Shown piece by piece: positions 39,691 through 46,976 of a stretch of 64,000 nucleotides of DNA. The position numbers were made by a program, and so were the translations under genes. Under the pieces are notes generated by a model, which was not told the DNA's origin, searched no databases, and saw only the letters and a list, made by a program, of their open reading frames with translations. Location of the stretch: NCBI GenBank assembly GCA_902168205.1, contig CABHOK010000012.1, positions 1-64,000 of the forward strand, read 5' to 3'. The DNA is from an uncultured Chitinophaga sp. GTDB lineage: Bacteria; Bacteroidota; Bacteroidia; Cytophagales; Cyclobacteriaceae. How positions within the stretch are numbered: position 1 is the stretch's first letter; each line of letters opens with the position of its first letter.

Positions 39691-40100
39691 TATAAGTAGT
39701 AATGTCCTGCAGCTTCCGGCTGATATGTAACTTTCGTAATTTCAAATAAACCTATACCGTTTGGTATCTTCCATGAAACTATATCCCGTTCTTTTTGTCC
39801 GAGTAATGCCAGCCCGATCTCCGAGAAAACAGAAACCCTTCTTTCGCGAGGCTCTGCATCCTGCGGATAGGTAATGGTAATTTCTGTTTCGCGTTTACCC
39901 GTTATAGCCCGTAGCATCACGCGCGAATTCATGGTTATTATCTTTTCATCGATCTCTTCCTGCGGCAGCATTTTAGCTTCGCGTAATCGTTTATAAAGAC
40001 TATCGACAACTTCCGGTGCCTTTACCTTTACCGAGCCGAATTCAATTAATCCCATCAACCTTTGATAATCATTTACCGTAATAATCATTCGGGTTTGCAT
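39690..40100 (-). CDS. GreA/GreB C-terminal / Rnk-like transcription factor
   Basis: 136 residues. An N-terminal helical segment (about 1-50, YQRLMGLIEFGSVK, DSLYKRLREAKMLP) precedes a GreA/GreB-C domain (about 55-130) with ITYPQDAEPRERRVSVFSEIG, ALLGQKERDIVSWKIPNG and FEITKVTYQPEA. The long coiled-coil of true GreA is missing, as in Rnk and its Bacteroidota relatives. It binds RNA polymerase's secondary channel region (family knowledge). First gene of the pair with the deaminase; an alternative ATG four codons in exists. Confidence 0.85.
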   Translation of the reverse strand: MQTRMIITVNDYQRLMGLIEFGSVKVKAPEVVDSLYKRLREAKMLPQEEIDEKIITMNSRVMLRAITGKRETEITITYPQDAEPRERRVSVFSEIGLALLGQKERDIVSWKIPNGIGLFEITKVTYQPEAAGHYYL

Positions 40101-40311
40101 CGCTTTTTATCCTTTGATATTTCTGTATTAGTATATACCCTATGCATCATCTGTGCCATGTTGAAACATGCTAAACAGCACGTTATTCACAGAAAAGAAT
40201 AAAAGCCCGTGGATCGAAATTCCCCACTGGGTATAAATCTCCCATCGGTCAAAATTAAAGATGGAACGGTGTGCCAAGTATACTCCTGATATTTATAATT
40301 TTGTACGCATT

Positions 40312-41421
40312 ATGAATTCGAGTGATTTCAAATTAAAGGAACGGGTAAAAGAGCTCAACTGTCTTTACAAACTTTCCAAAGTAGCGTGGGAAGCTAAAAA
40401 TGATTTTGATGTGATCATCTCCAAGACACTCGATATACTTCCCGCTGCCATGCAACATCCCAACCTGGCAGAAGCCAGTATTACCATGCATGCGCAGGAC
40501 TATTCAACACTGAAGTTCGATAGCAGTAAATTTATTATTGAGTCCGAACTGTCGGTGGATAAAAAGAAATATGGAAAAGTAAGAATCGGCTATCGCCTTC
40601 CTGCCAAAGATGGCAAGGTGAGTTTTCTGCCGGAGGAAAAAAGACTTTTAAAAACCGTTGCACGCGAATTGTCCCTGGTGATCAAACGTGCTTCAATAGA
40701 AGAAGAAAAACAGAAACTGCAAACACAGCTGCAACATGTAGAGCGACTCGCCTTTGTAGGTGAGTTATCAGCTGGTATAGCGCACGAACTTAATGAACCA
40801 CTCGGACGTGTACTCGGCTTTGCCCAGTTAATTAAAAAAGCCGGCAGTCTCAATGAGCAGCAAAGCGAAGATATTGAGCGGATCATCAAGGCATCACTCT
40901 ACTCGCGCGAGATCATTAAAAAGCTGATGATCTTCTCTCGACAGATGCCACAACAGATCACGAAGGTAAATCTGAATGACATCGTACATAATATACTATA
41001 TTTTATCGATGTGCGCTTTCAAAGCCGCGGCATTACCATCATCAAGCAATTAGACCCGGTGCTTCCGGTTATATACGCGGATGAAGTACAGATGAGCCAG
41101 GTGCTGGTAAATCTCATCACCAACTCCGTATACGCCATGCCCAGCGGGGGCGAGATAACGGTTATTACCCGGAAGAAAGAAAACCTGGTAAGCCTGATCG
41201 TGAAAGATACCGGAACTGGTATGACTCCGGATATACGAAACAAGATATTTGAGCCCTTCTTCACCACCAAACCCGTAGGACAAGGCACCGGCTTGGGACT
41301 CTCCGTTGTACAAGGCATTGTTGATTCGCATGGAGGAAAGATACTGGTGAGTTCCACCGTTAACAAAGGAACAAAGTTTGAAATTCAGTTGCCGCAGAGG
41401 CAAAACAAGAAGAAGTCATGA
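40312..41421 (+). CDS. Sensor histidine kinase (NtrB-like) of a sigma-54 pair
   Basis: 369 residues from ATG 40312 (upstream ATG 40261 adds 17 residues and may be the true start; a TAATTTTG at 40296-40303 would give a leaderless 40312 transcript). An N-terminal sensor of about 130 residues (LNCLYKLSKVAWEAKNDFDV) lacks membrane helices. HisKA has LSAGIAHELNEPLGRVLGFA with the phospho-acceptor His. HATPase has NLITNSVYAMPSGGE, IVKDTGTGMTPD and GTGLGLSVVQGIV. It overlaps the next gene by 4 bases. Together they form an NtrB/NtrC-type pair. No periplasmic sensing, so it likely responds to a cytosolic cue. Confidence 0.9.
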   Translation: MNSSDFKLKERVKELNCLYKLSKVAWEAKNDFDVIISKTLDILPAAMQHPNLAEASITMHAQDYSTLKFDSSKFIIESELSVDKKKYGKVRIGYRLPAKDGKVSFLPEEKRLLKTVARELSLVIKRASIEEEKQKLQTQLQHVERLAFVGELSAGIAHELNEPLGRVLGFAQLIKKAGSLNEQQSEDIERIIKASLYSREIIKKLMIFSRQMPQQITKVNLNDIVHNILYFIDVRFQSRGITIIKQLDPVLPVIYADEVQMSQVLVNLITNSVYAMPSGGEITVITRKKENLVSLIVKDTGTGMTPDIRNKIFEPFFTTKPVGQGTGLGLSVVQGIVDSHGGKILVSSTVNKGTKFEIQLPQRQNKKKS

Positions 41422-42758
41422 AAACGAAATATACCGATACTATAAATATACTGGTGGTTGATGATTCTCCTGAAACCATTGAACTGATTAAACGAAATCT
41501 CGAATCAGCGGGGTATCATATATATAGTGCGGGCACTGTCCAATCTGCGGTTAAATTACTGAGTGGTCTGAATATACACATGGTCATTACTGATCTGAAA
41601 ATGCCAGGCGAGAACGGTATGGAGCTGGTGAGACACATAGCTGAGAATTGTAAAGGTATCGGAACACTTGTTATTACCGGATTCCCTTCTATTCAGGGAG
41701 CTGTAGAGTCTATCAAGATTGGCGCTGAAGAGTATCTGGTAAAGCCTTTTACCGATGAAGAACTTTTTAAGTCCGTGGAGCGTGTGCTGGCAAAAACATT
41801 GAAGCATAAAAAAGAGGGTCCCAGGAATACACCCGCCAACTTTGGTATCATCGGAGAATCCGAAGGCATGCTTCATGTTTTCAAGACAATCAATAAAGCT
41901 AAGAACACCAATGCAACTGTATTGATCAATGGAGAAAGTGGCACCGGAAAAGAGCTGGTGGCGCGTGCGTTACATTATGGAAGCAATGCATCAGCCGCAC
42001 CGTTTGTACCCGTTAACTGTGGCGGCATTCCTGATCCGCTGCTTGAGAGTGAACTGTTCGGTTATGTAAAGGGAGCTTTCACAGGAGCGAATGAGACACG
42101 TGCCGGTTTTTTTCAAACGGCCGATGGTGGTACTATATTTCTGGATGAGATCAGTAATACGAGTTTAGCGATGCAAGCGAAGTTACTCCGCGTATTGCAG
42201 GAGAAAGAGTTCTACATGGTTGGCTCGAAGAAAGCCAATAAGGTAAACGTACGCGTTGTCGCAGCAACCAACGTTGACTTGATGCAACTTGTCAGGAAGG
42301 GTTTGTTTCGCGAAGATCTATACTATAGACTTAACATCATTACCATTGATCTTCCGCCATTGCGCGAGCGGAACAAAGATATACTCCTCCTGCTCGATTT
42401 CTTCCTGACCCGCTATGTTCGTGAACTGGGCAAGTCTCCGATGCAATTTTCACCAAAGGCTGTACGATCGCTCCAGGAATATGCATGGCCGGGTAATGTA
42501 CGCGAACTGCAAAACCTGATTCACCGACTCGTAATCATGGCTGACGACAACACCATTGATACACCCGACTTGCCGGAGAACTTTCGCTTCTCGGCCACGC
42601 GTGTGCGCAGTCTCAATCGAAAACTGGAAGAGGTGGAACGGGAATATATACTCGATGTGTTATCCGCCAACAAGAACAATATTTCTCAAACAGCCCAAAT
42701 ACTCGGCATCGACCGGAAGACACTTCGCGAGAAAATCAAAAAGCATCACAAGAATTAA
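41418..42758 (+). CDS. Sigma-54-dependent response regulator (NtrC/AtoC type)
   Basis: 446 residues. Receiver: ILVVDDSPETI, phospho-acceptor Asp in HMVITDLKMPGENG, switch Thr TGFPS, Lys in LVKPFTDEE. AAA+ domain at about 150-385: Walker A INGESGTGKELVA, GAFTGA loop GYVKGAFTGANE that contacts sigma-54, Walker B GTIFLDEI, and arginine fingers in FREDLYYRLNII. A Fis-type HTH ends it (ISQTAQILGIDRKTLREKIK). The complete GAFTGA means it activates sigma-54 promoters. Coupled to the upstream kinase by a 4-base overlap. The best guess for a local target is the gene cluster beginning at 42891, unproven. Confidence 0.93.
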   Translation: MKTKYTDTINILVVDDSPETIELIKRNLESAGYHIYSAGTVQSAVKLLSGLNIHMVITDLKMPGENGMELVRHIAENCKGIGTLVITGFPSIQGAVESIKIGAEEYLVKPFTDEELFKSVERVLAKTLKHKKEGPRNTPANFGIIGESEGMLHVFKTINKAKNTNATVLINGESGTGKELVARALHYGSNASAAPFVPVNCGGIPDPLLESELFGYVKGAFTGANETRAGFFQTADGGTIFLDEISNTSLAMQAKLLRVLQEKEFYMVGSKKANKVNVRVVAATNVDLMQLVRKGLFREDLYYRLNIITIDLPPLRERNKDILLLLDFFLTRYVRELGKSPMQFSPKAVRSLQEYAWPGNVRELQNLIHRLVIMADDNTIDTPDLPENFRFSATRVRSLNRKLEEVEREYILDVLSANKNNISQTAQILGIDRKTLREKIKKHHKN

Positions 42759-42890
42759 CCGGGTAGAAATTCTCCACCTGAACACTTTCTCCCCGTACTA
42801 CATTCCTGAAACATTCGAAATTTACGCTGAAAGCAGAAAATAAAATGGTATGCATTTTGGAATTGGCCTTCTCAGAAAAGGTACAACAAA

Positions 42891-43160
42891 ATGCAAATAA
42901 AGGAGACTATTGAAGATATAGTAACGCGTGAGCTGAAGGGACTTTGCATTTCGTGTGCACATACCCAAACATGTCCTTATCACAAAGCCGCATCAAAAGT
43001 TATTATACAATGTGAATTTTTTCAACTCGACCTACTGGATCTGAGCACGCATACCACGCACGACTCACTACAAGGCTTGTGTGCCACATGCGACTCTGCC
43101 CCACACTGCACGCTACCTGGAAGAAAACAAGGCGTATGGCGTTGTAACGATTTCAGCTAA
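42891..43160 (+). CDS. Small protein with duplicated four-cysteine motif
   Basis: 89 residues, 132 bases after the sigma-54 regulator. Two similar blocks of about 30 residues: KGLCISCAHTQTCPYHKAAS then VIIQCEFF (about 14-45), and QGLCATCDSAPHCTLPGRKQ then VWRCNDFS (about 62-89). Each is G-L-C-x2-C-x5-C-x(n)-C-x-F, a probable metal or iron-sulfur binding arrangement (inference). Related single-copy sequences occur beside two-component genes in other bacteria. ATG 42891 fits the codon pattern and has a purine-rich upstream stretch. Function unknown. Confidence 0.7.
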   Translation: MQIKETIEDIVTRELKGLCISCAHTQTCPYHKAASKVIIQCEFFQLDLLDLSTHTTHDSLQGLCATCDSAPHCTLPGRKQGVWRCNDFS

Positions 43161-43176
43161 CACTAAAAACATTTTT

Positions 43177-43560
43177 ATGGTACGAAGTACAAAAGTCAAC
43201 TCAATCAAAAACGGTAAATGGAAAGAGTTCAACAAACACGCTGTGCTCATAGCAGAGGGAGTATATGTTAACAACAAGAAGCATGGTACATGGAGAGAAT
43301 ATTACGATCACACCGGTACCATTATGATCGAAGAAGATTTTCTCTATGGCATTCAACATGGACGGTTTATTTCGTACCACCCGAATGGACAGGTTTTCAG
43401 TCAGGGAGAATTTCACCACGGACGCAGAGAAGGTTACTTCCGGGTATATGATGAAGCCGGTAACAATACCAAGCTTCTGTTTTTTATAAATAATGTTCAA
43501 ATCCAGGAGTTCCACCAATTTATACATACCAGTGAAAGAGCACGGGAGAACAAATGTTGA
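43177..43560 (+). CDS. MORN-repeat-like (YwqK-type antitoxin-fold) protein
   Basis: 127 residues from ATG 43177; a frame reaching 43081 overlaps the preceding gene and is not protein-like. Repeated units of about 23 residues: NGKWKEFNKHAVLIAEGVY, NNKKHGTWREYYDHTG, YGIQHGRFISYHPNGQVFSQGEF and HGRREGYFRVYDEAG. These match the MORN/YwqK antitoxin-type beta hairpin repeats. The name is historical; no toxin gene is adjacent. The end overlaps the small membrane ORF in another frame. Confidence 0.75.
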   Translation: MVRSTKVNSIKNGKWKEFNKHAVLIAEGVYVNNKKHGTWREYYDHTGTIMIEEDFLYGIQHGRFISYHPNGQVFSQGEFHHGRREGYFRVYDEAGNNTKLLFFINNVQIQEFHQFIHTSERARENKC

Positions 43561-43624
43561 CTACATCTTGATTTTTATTGTCGCGCTCTTCGCGATCACG
43601 GCTATACTTCGTGCATTTGGTTAA
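43493..43624 (+). CDS. Candidate 43-residue single-pass membrane protein
   Basis: ATG 43493 to TAA 43622-43624, overlapping the end of the MORN-like gene by 68 bases in a different frame. The first 24 residues are polar (MFKSRSSTNLYIPVKEHGR), then DYILIFIVALFAITAILRAFG is one transmembrane helix ending just before the stop. Small, not certain; codon use past the overlap looks coding. A shorter form from GTG 43532 would keep the helix. No homologue can be named. Confidence 0.4.
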   Translation: MFKSRSSTNLYIPVKEHGRTNVDYILIFIVALFAITAILRAFG

Positions 43625-43645
43625 ACCCTATATTTTTTAATTGAA

Positions 43646-44098
43646 ATGAAAAGAAGATTACTGATAATTGACAACGACAAGCAGCTCAACAAGATCAACG
43701 AAAAGATCCTGCACATGTCTGGTATGGTAAAGGAGTTACACATTACTTGCAACGGCCGGGATGCGCTGGAATATCTGATAGAGCGTGCCCAAAAAGAATA
43801 TCCTCTGCCGGACATTATAATTTTTGACATAGAGATGCCGGTACTGAACGGCTTTGAATTCATGGATGAATTTCAACGACTGGACATTCCCGGTAAAGCG
43901 CATATTGAATTGGTGATCTTTACATCATCCAGCAACCCGCGCGACAAACAGAAGGCATCCGCCAAAGGCATCCGGCATTACCTGAGCAAGCCGTACTTGC
44001 TGCGGGGGCTCAGCGATATAATCTTCAGACTTGATATAGAGCAATCCAATCTATACCCGAACCGAAATCCATTCGGACTGGAGCGATCGCTGTCGTAG
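43646..44098 (+). CDS. Single-domain response regulator (CheY-like)
   Basis: 150 residues. Receiver fold: LLIIDNDKQLNKINEKIL, with the phospho-acceptor Asp in IIIFDIEMPVLNGFEF, Ser/Thr switch VIFTSSSNPRDKQ and Lys in HYLSKPY. The acidic pocket pair is D-N-D rather than D-D. No output domain. It probably works in the phosphorelay of the upstream kinase or controls another protein; its partner is unknown. Sequence from AAA-rich spacing upstream gives ATG 43646. Confidence 0.88.
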   Translation: MKRRLLIIDNDKQLNKINEKILHMSGMVKELHITCNGRDALEYLIERAQKEYPLPDIIIFDIEMPVLNGFEFMDEFQRLDIPGKAHIELVIFTSSSNPRDKQKASAKGIRHYLSKPYLLRGLSDIIFRLDIEQSNLYPNRNPFGLERSLS

Positions 44099-44136
44099 CA
44101 TTGTGCCGGATAACTTTCGTTATCTATCTTTAGCAC

Positions 44137-44595
44137 ATGTTTACACGCGAGCAGTCGTCACGTATACGACAGGAATTCTGGACAGTCTTCGGCAAGTACA
44201 TGAGTCCCATTCTCTCGGCCGAAGGACTGAAAGTCAATTGGGTTAATTATCATACTTCGATCAAGGATATTTATTTTCGGATGGATGCAGGCCCCGGGTC
44301 TGCCATGATCTCCATATCACTGGAACACAACGATGCGGGTATACGCGCATTGTATTTCGAACAATTCGAAGCATTCAAGCTTATCCTGCACGAAACGCTG
44401 GAGGAAGAATGGCTTTGGCAACAGGATGTATCCGTAAACAACAAAGTGATCAGCCGGGTCTATACAGAGTTGCCGGATGTCTCTATATTCAACAAAGATC
44501 ATTGGCCCGACCTGATCTCTTTCTTCAAACCCCGCATCATCGCGCTAGACAACTTCTGGGAAAACGCGAAGTATACCTTTCAGATGCTGAAGTAG
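44137..44595 (+). CDS. DUF4268 family protein
   Basis: 152 residues. Matches the Bacteroidota DUF4268 pattern: FTREQSSRIRQEFWTVFGKY at the start, VNWVNYHTSIKDIYFRMDAG, ISISLEHNDAGIRALYFEQF, EALKL-like helix before LEEEWLWQQD and IFNKDHWPDLISFFKPRIIA at the end. Family members resemble PD-(D/E)XK nuclease-like or restriction-associated folds but without known activity here. No toxin, methylase or restriction gene is adjacent. Function unknown. Confidence 0.8.
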   Translation: MFTREQSSRIRQEFWTVFGKYMSPILSAEGLKVNWVNYHTSIKDIYFRMDAGPGSAMISISLEHNDAGIRALYFEQFEAFKLILHETLEEEWLWQQDVSVNNKVISRVYTELPDVSIFNKDHWPDLISFFKPRIIALDNFWENAKYTFQMLK

Positions 44596-44977
44596 TAACA
44601 TTGTATCAATCTTGCAACTTCCACACGTTACAACGTATACCATAGGTAAAAGCACCTGATTTATGAGGTAAATATATACCGACTGAGATGCACAGTCAGT
44701 ATATATTGACATGACTTGTTTAAACCTTCACTTATTTCATTCTTCACATGAAAGTAAATTCTAAACCTTTTATCGTTCAGATTTTGTAGCTTGAAGAAAA
44801 TTCAATCAGTCATCTGATCGATCTTAACGGGTGCTTCAAAAAAAAATAGTAACTATGCCGACACGATAACCAGGGCAATTTAGCTGAACAATTTCATTGT
44901 CCCACGGCACCACTACCCGCAAACAACACACACTTCACATCCCTCCTTTCCTACCGTTAGCAATAGTATATTAAAAA
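44596..44977. other. Intergenic region before LuxR gene
   Basis: AT-rich spacer of about 380 bases with one notable inverted repeat (44671-44707, listed separately) and no credible open frame. The last part, 44880-44977, is likely the LuxR promoter. Confidence 0.5.
44671..44707. promoter_or_regulatory. 15-bp inverted repeat
   Basis: Left arm AATATATACCGACTG and right arm CAGTCAGTATATATT, one mismatch, 7-nt loop. No T-run follows on plus, so it may be a protein binding site or processing hairpin rather than a terminator. It lies 271 bases upstream of the LuxR-type gene. Confidence 0.55.
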
Positions 44978-45598
44978 ATGTTAAATGTAACTTTAAGTTC
45001 TCCACCAATGCGTTACACCGTACAAAACATGATGATCGATGGCAGGCAATACATAGTCCTTTCCATTGAAATCCAAACGAACACTTCCATTGAACAGTTA
45101 TCGGGTACTGCCCTGCGGTATGAAGATTATAACTTCGTGCTGCTAACATTCAATTGCCATACAAGACCGTTCCTTGAATTAGCGTATTTTGTTATTTTTC
45201 TTTCCAGGAGAACAAGCGTCTTGATTTCATCTGATCACTGGTTAAAACCTTTTTCATCCTTCCTTAAAAGAATCGGACTATCAGGAATGTTATGTTATCA
45301 ACCGGCTGCCAATAGTTTTACTATATATGATTATACATTTATAGCACACAAAGACAGTCGCTTTCCTGAAATCCTCGATAGCCTGAAAGAACTCAGTATC
45401 GCTGAAATTGAAATACTCTTTTTTCTATCCATTGGATATTCAAACACTAAAATATCCGGTATACTTTGCAGAAGTTACCACACCGTTAAAAATCACAAAG
45501 TAAATATTGCAAGAAAGGCAGGCCTGGATGGATGCAGTCAGCTTCCCTACTTCGCAAGTCAATTACGAGACGCTGCTACCTGTATTGCCGTTAGTTGA
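44978..45598 (+). CDS. LuxR-type HTH regulator
   Basis: 206 residues. The N-terminal 130 residues have no recognised domain; an acyl-homoserine-lactone or PAS domain is not evident. The C-terminal 65 residues are a LuxR helix-turn-helix: ELSIAEIEILFFLSIGYSNT, KISGILCRSYHTVKNHKVNI, ARKAGLDGCSQLP. It overlaps the sulfotransferase gene by 71 bases in another frame. The pair stands just upstream of the peptide cluster and could regulate it (inference). Confidence 0.85.
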   Translation: MLNVTLSSPPMRYTVQNMMIDGRQYIVLSIEIQTNTSIEQLSGTALRYEDYNFVLLTFNCHTRPFLELAYFVIFLSRRTSVLISSDHWLKPFSSFLKRIGLSGMLCYQPAANSFTIYDYTFIAHKDSRFPEILDSLKELSIAEIEILFFLSIGYSNTKISGILCRSYHTVKNHKVNIARKAGLDGCSQLPYFASQLRDAATCIAVS

Positions 45599-46586
45599 TT
45601 GGTATACTAAATTCTTCCCGGACATGTCAAAACCTCATTATATACCTGTGCACCTCGACCTTCCCGGTGAGAAGATCCGGTGGATGGACGTTGACCGTTT
45701 CCCGGATCTTCCTATGATGAACTCTTCAGCGATCTCTGTTCGGGAAGAATTTACACTGGAAACAACGCTGAATGTGCTGGCTACTTTGAATGCGCTTCCC
45801 GGAAGACCATGTGGATTTATATTCCATACTTCCCGGTGCGGCTCTACCCTTCTTGCCCGGATGCTGCACGGATCGGCAGATATACTCGCCTTCAATGAAC
45901 CCCAACCTGTAAACGCATTACTGGTAAACTATACTAAATCTGGTTATACCAAAACTGATTGGGCGTGGGAACAACGTGGCAACAAATTATTACAAAATTT
46001 ACTAAGCACTTATTTATACTCTGGCAAAAAGATCTTCATCAAATTCTCAAGCTTCAATCTCCTGGTGTTGAACAGAATTATACAGTTATGGCCGGATGTG
46101 CCTATTGTATTTTTATATCGAAATCCCATCGAAGTGGTTGTCTCAAACCTCGAGAAGCAGGGCGGGTTTCTTCTAAAGCGGCACAACCCATTGCTGAAGT
46201 ATATACTGCATCAATGCAACCTGGAATTACCAGATTACCTGACCGATGAAGCCTACTGCGTAAAAATGATTGGCGCGTTCTTCAGAATTATACTTGAACA
46301 CTTAAAGAATGCAGATCGATCCAAAGTTCTTGCCGTTGATTACGAGAGCATTTCCCCAGATACTGTGCCTAACATACTTCGTTTTTTTGGGCTGGAAGTT
46401 ACAGAAGCCAAACGCGATGCTATATATGCCGGAATGACGAATAATGCTAAAAACGGAACACCTTTCCAAAAAGATATAGCGTCCAAACACGCGAGGGCGA
46501 GCAAAACAATCCTTACCCTTTGCGAGCAATTTGCCTTTGAGAATTACCATGCGTTGAAACAATACTCGCAGTTCGTTAGCCGATAG
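45528..46586 (+). CDS. Sulfotransferase-family protein
   Basis: 352 residues from ATG 45528 (an upstream TTG at 45507 adds 7). PAPS-binding 5' loop: FIFHTSRCGSTLLARMLHG at about 97-115, and 3' phosphate motif IVFLYRNPIEVVVSNLEK at about 190-207; the Arg and Ser are both present. The N-terminal 95 residues (DWYTKFFPDMSKPHYIPVHL) and the C-terminal part (LAVDYESISPDTVPNILRFF) fit the Bacteroidota sulfotransferase/kinase-like family. It transfers sulfate from PAPS to a hydroxyl or amine; substrate unknown. Its location next to the peptide cluster is suggestive only: the candidate peptide has no tyrosine. Confidence 0.8.
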   Translation: MDAVSFPTSQVNYETLLPVLPLVDWYTKFFPDMSKPHYIPVHLDLPGEKIRWMDVDRFPDLPMMNSSAISVREEFTLETTLNVLATLNALPGRPCGFIFHTSRCGSTLLARMLHGSADILAFNEPQPVNALLVNYTKSGYTKTDWAWEQRGNKLLQNLLSTYLYSGKKIFIKFSSFNLLVLNRIIQLWPDVPIVFLYRNPIEVVVSNLEKQGGFLLKRHNPLLKYILHQCNLELPDYLTDEAYCVKMIGAFFRIILEHLKNADRSKVLAVDYESISPDTVPNILRFFGLEVTEAKRDAIYAGMTNNAKNGTPFQKDIASKHARASKTILTLCEQFAFENYHALKQYSQFVSR

Positions 46587-46621
46587 TACATATATATACT
46601 ACGTCACTATTAATTTCATTT

Positions 46622-46637
46622 TAGTAATATTTTACTA
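46622..46637. promoter_or_regulatory. Short inverted repeat upstream of peptide gene
   Basis: TAGTAA-TATT-TTACTA, a 6-bp palindrome with a 4-nt centre, 78 bases before the peptide start. It is AT-rich and could be chance; a regulator site is possible. Confidence 0.25.
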
Positions 46638-46714
46638 GCTCTTCCTGCGGACGGCTATCAATATTTGCCAGTACAGAATTCTGTGTAACATTTTTCACCC
46701 AAAACCCTAAAATT

Positions 46715-46921
46715 ATGGAAAAGGAAAAATTGATGAAAGTTGTGCGCAACCCCAAAGCGCAGGTAGCATTAAGCCTAGCAGTAGCATCGCTGTCAATGGC
46801 AATCCCACAAATCTCCAGCAGCCATTGTCCGGAGGGAGATCAGAATGACTGCGACAGAATAAGCGGATCAGACGAGGCTCATTGCGTAGTAGCGATCGAT
46901 TTCTGGGATGATTGCATCTGA
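46715..46921 (+). CDS. Candidate secreted peptide precursor, four-cysteine tail
   Basis: 68 residues from ATG 46715. Basic N-terminus (MEKEKLMKVVRNPK), a hydrophobic stretch (QVALSLAVASLSMAIP, about 16-31) and a serine cleavage region (QISSS), then an acidic tail from His37 to Ile68 with four cysteines at 38, 46, 57 and 67 (spacing C-x7-C-x10-C-x9-C) and nine D/E residues. No tyrosine is present. This is the layout of a signal-peptide-led secreted peptide. It lies 55 bases before an operon holding a signal peptidase and an exporter-like permease. It is unlike named families I recognise; it may be distantly like the small secreted peptides of Bacteroidota propeller loci (inference). Confidence 0.65.
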   Translation: MEKEKLMKVVRNPKAQVALSLAVASLSMAIPQISSSHCPEGDQNDCDRISGSDEAHCVVAIDFWDDCI

Positions 46922-46976
46922 CATCCCTGTATTGTGAAGAATCATTTGAACATGTTTAATTCATTCTGACGGTCCG

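Noticed and set aside
42846-42860. Sigma-54-like -24/-12 promoter before the cysteine-rich gene
   Set aside because: GG-N10-GG is seen where GG-N10-GC is required; the -12 GC is nearly invariant. It is placed plausibly but is not enough to call.
46715-46921. Assignment of the peptide to the NVEALA family
   Set aside because: Context is reminiscent (DUF4221 propeller, thiol protein), but the NVEALA motif itself is absent, so the family name is not used.
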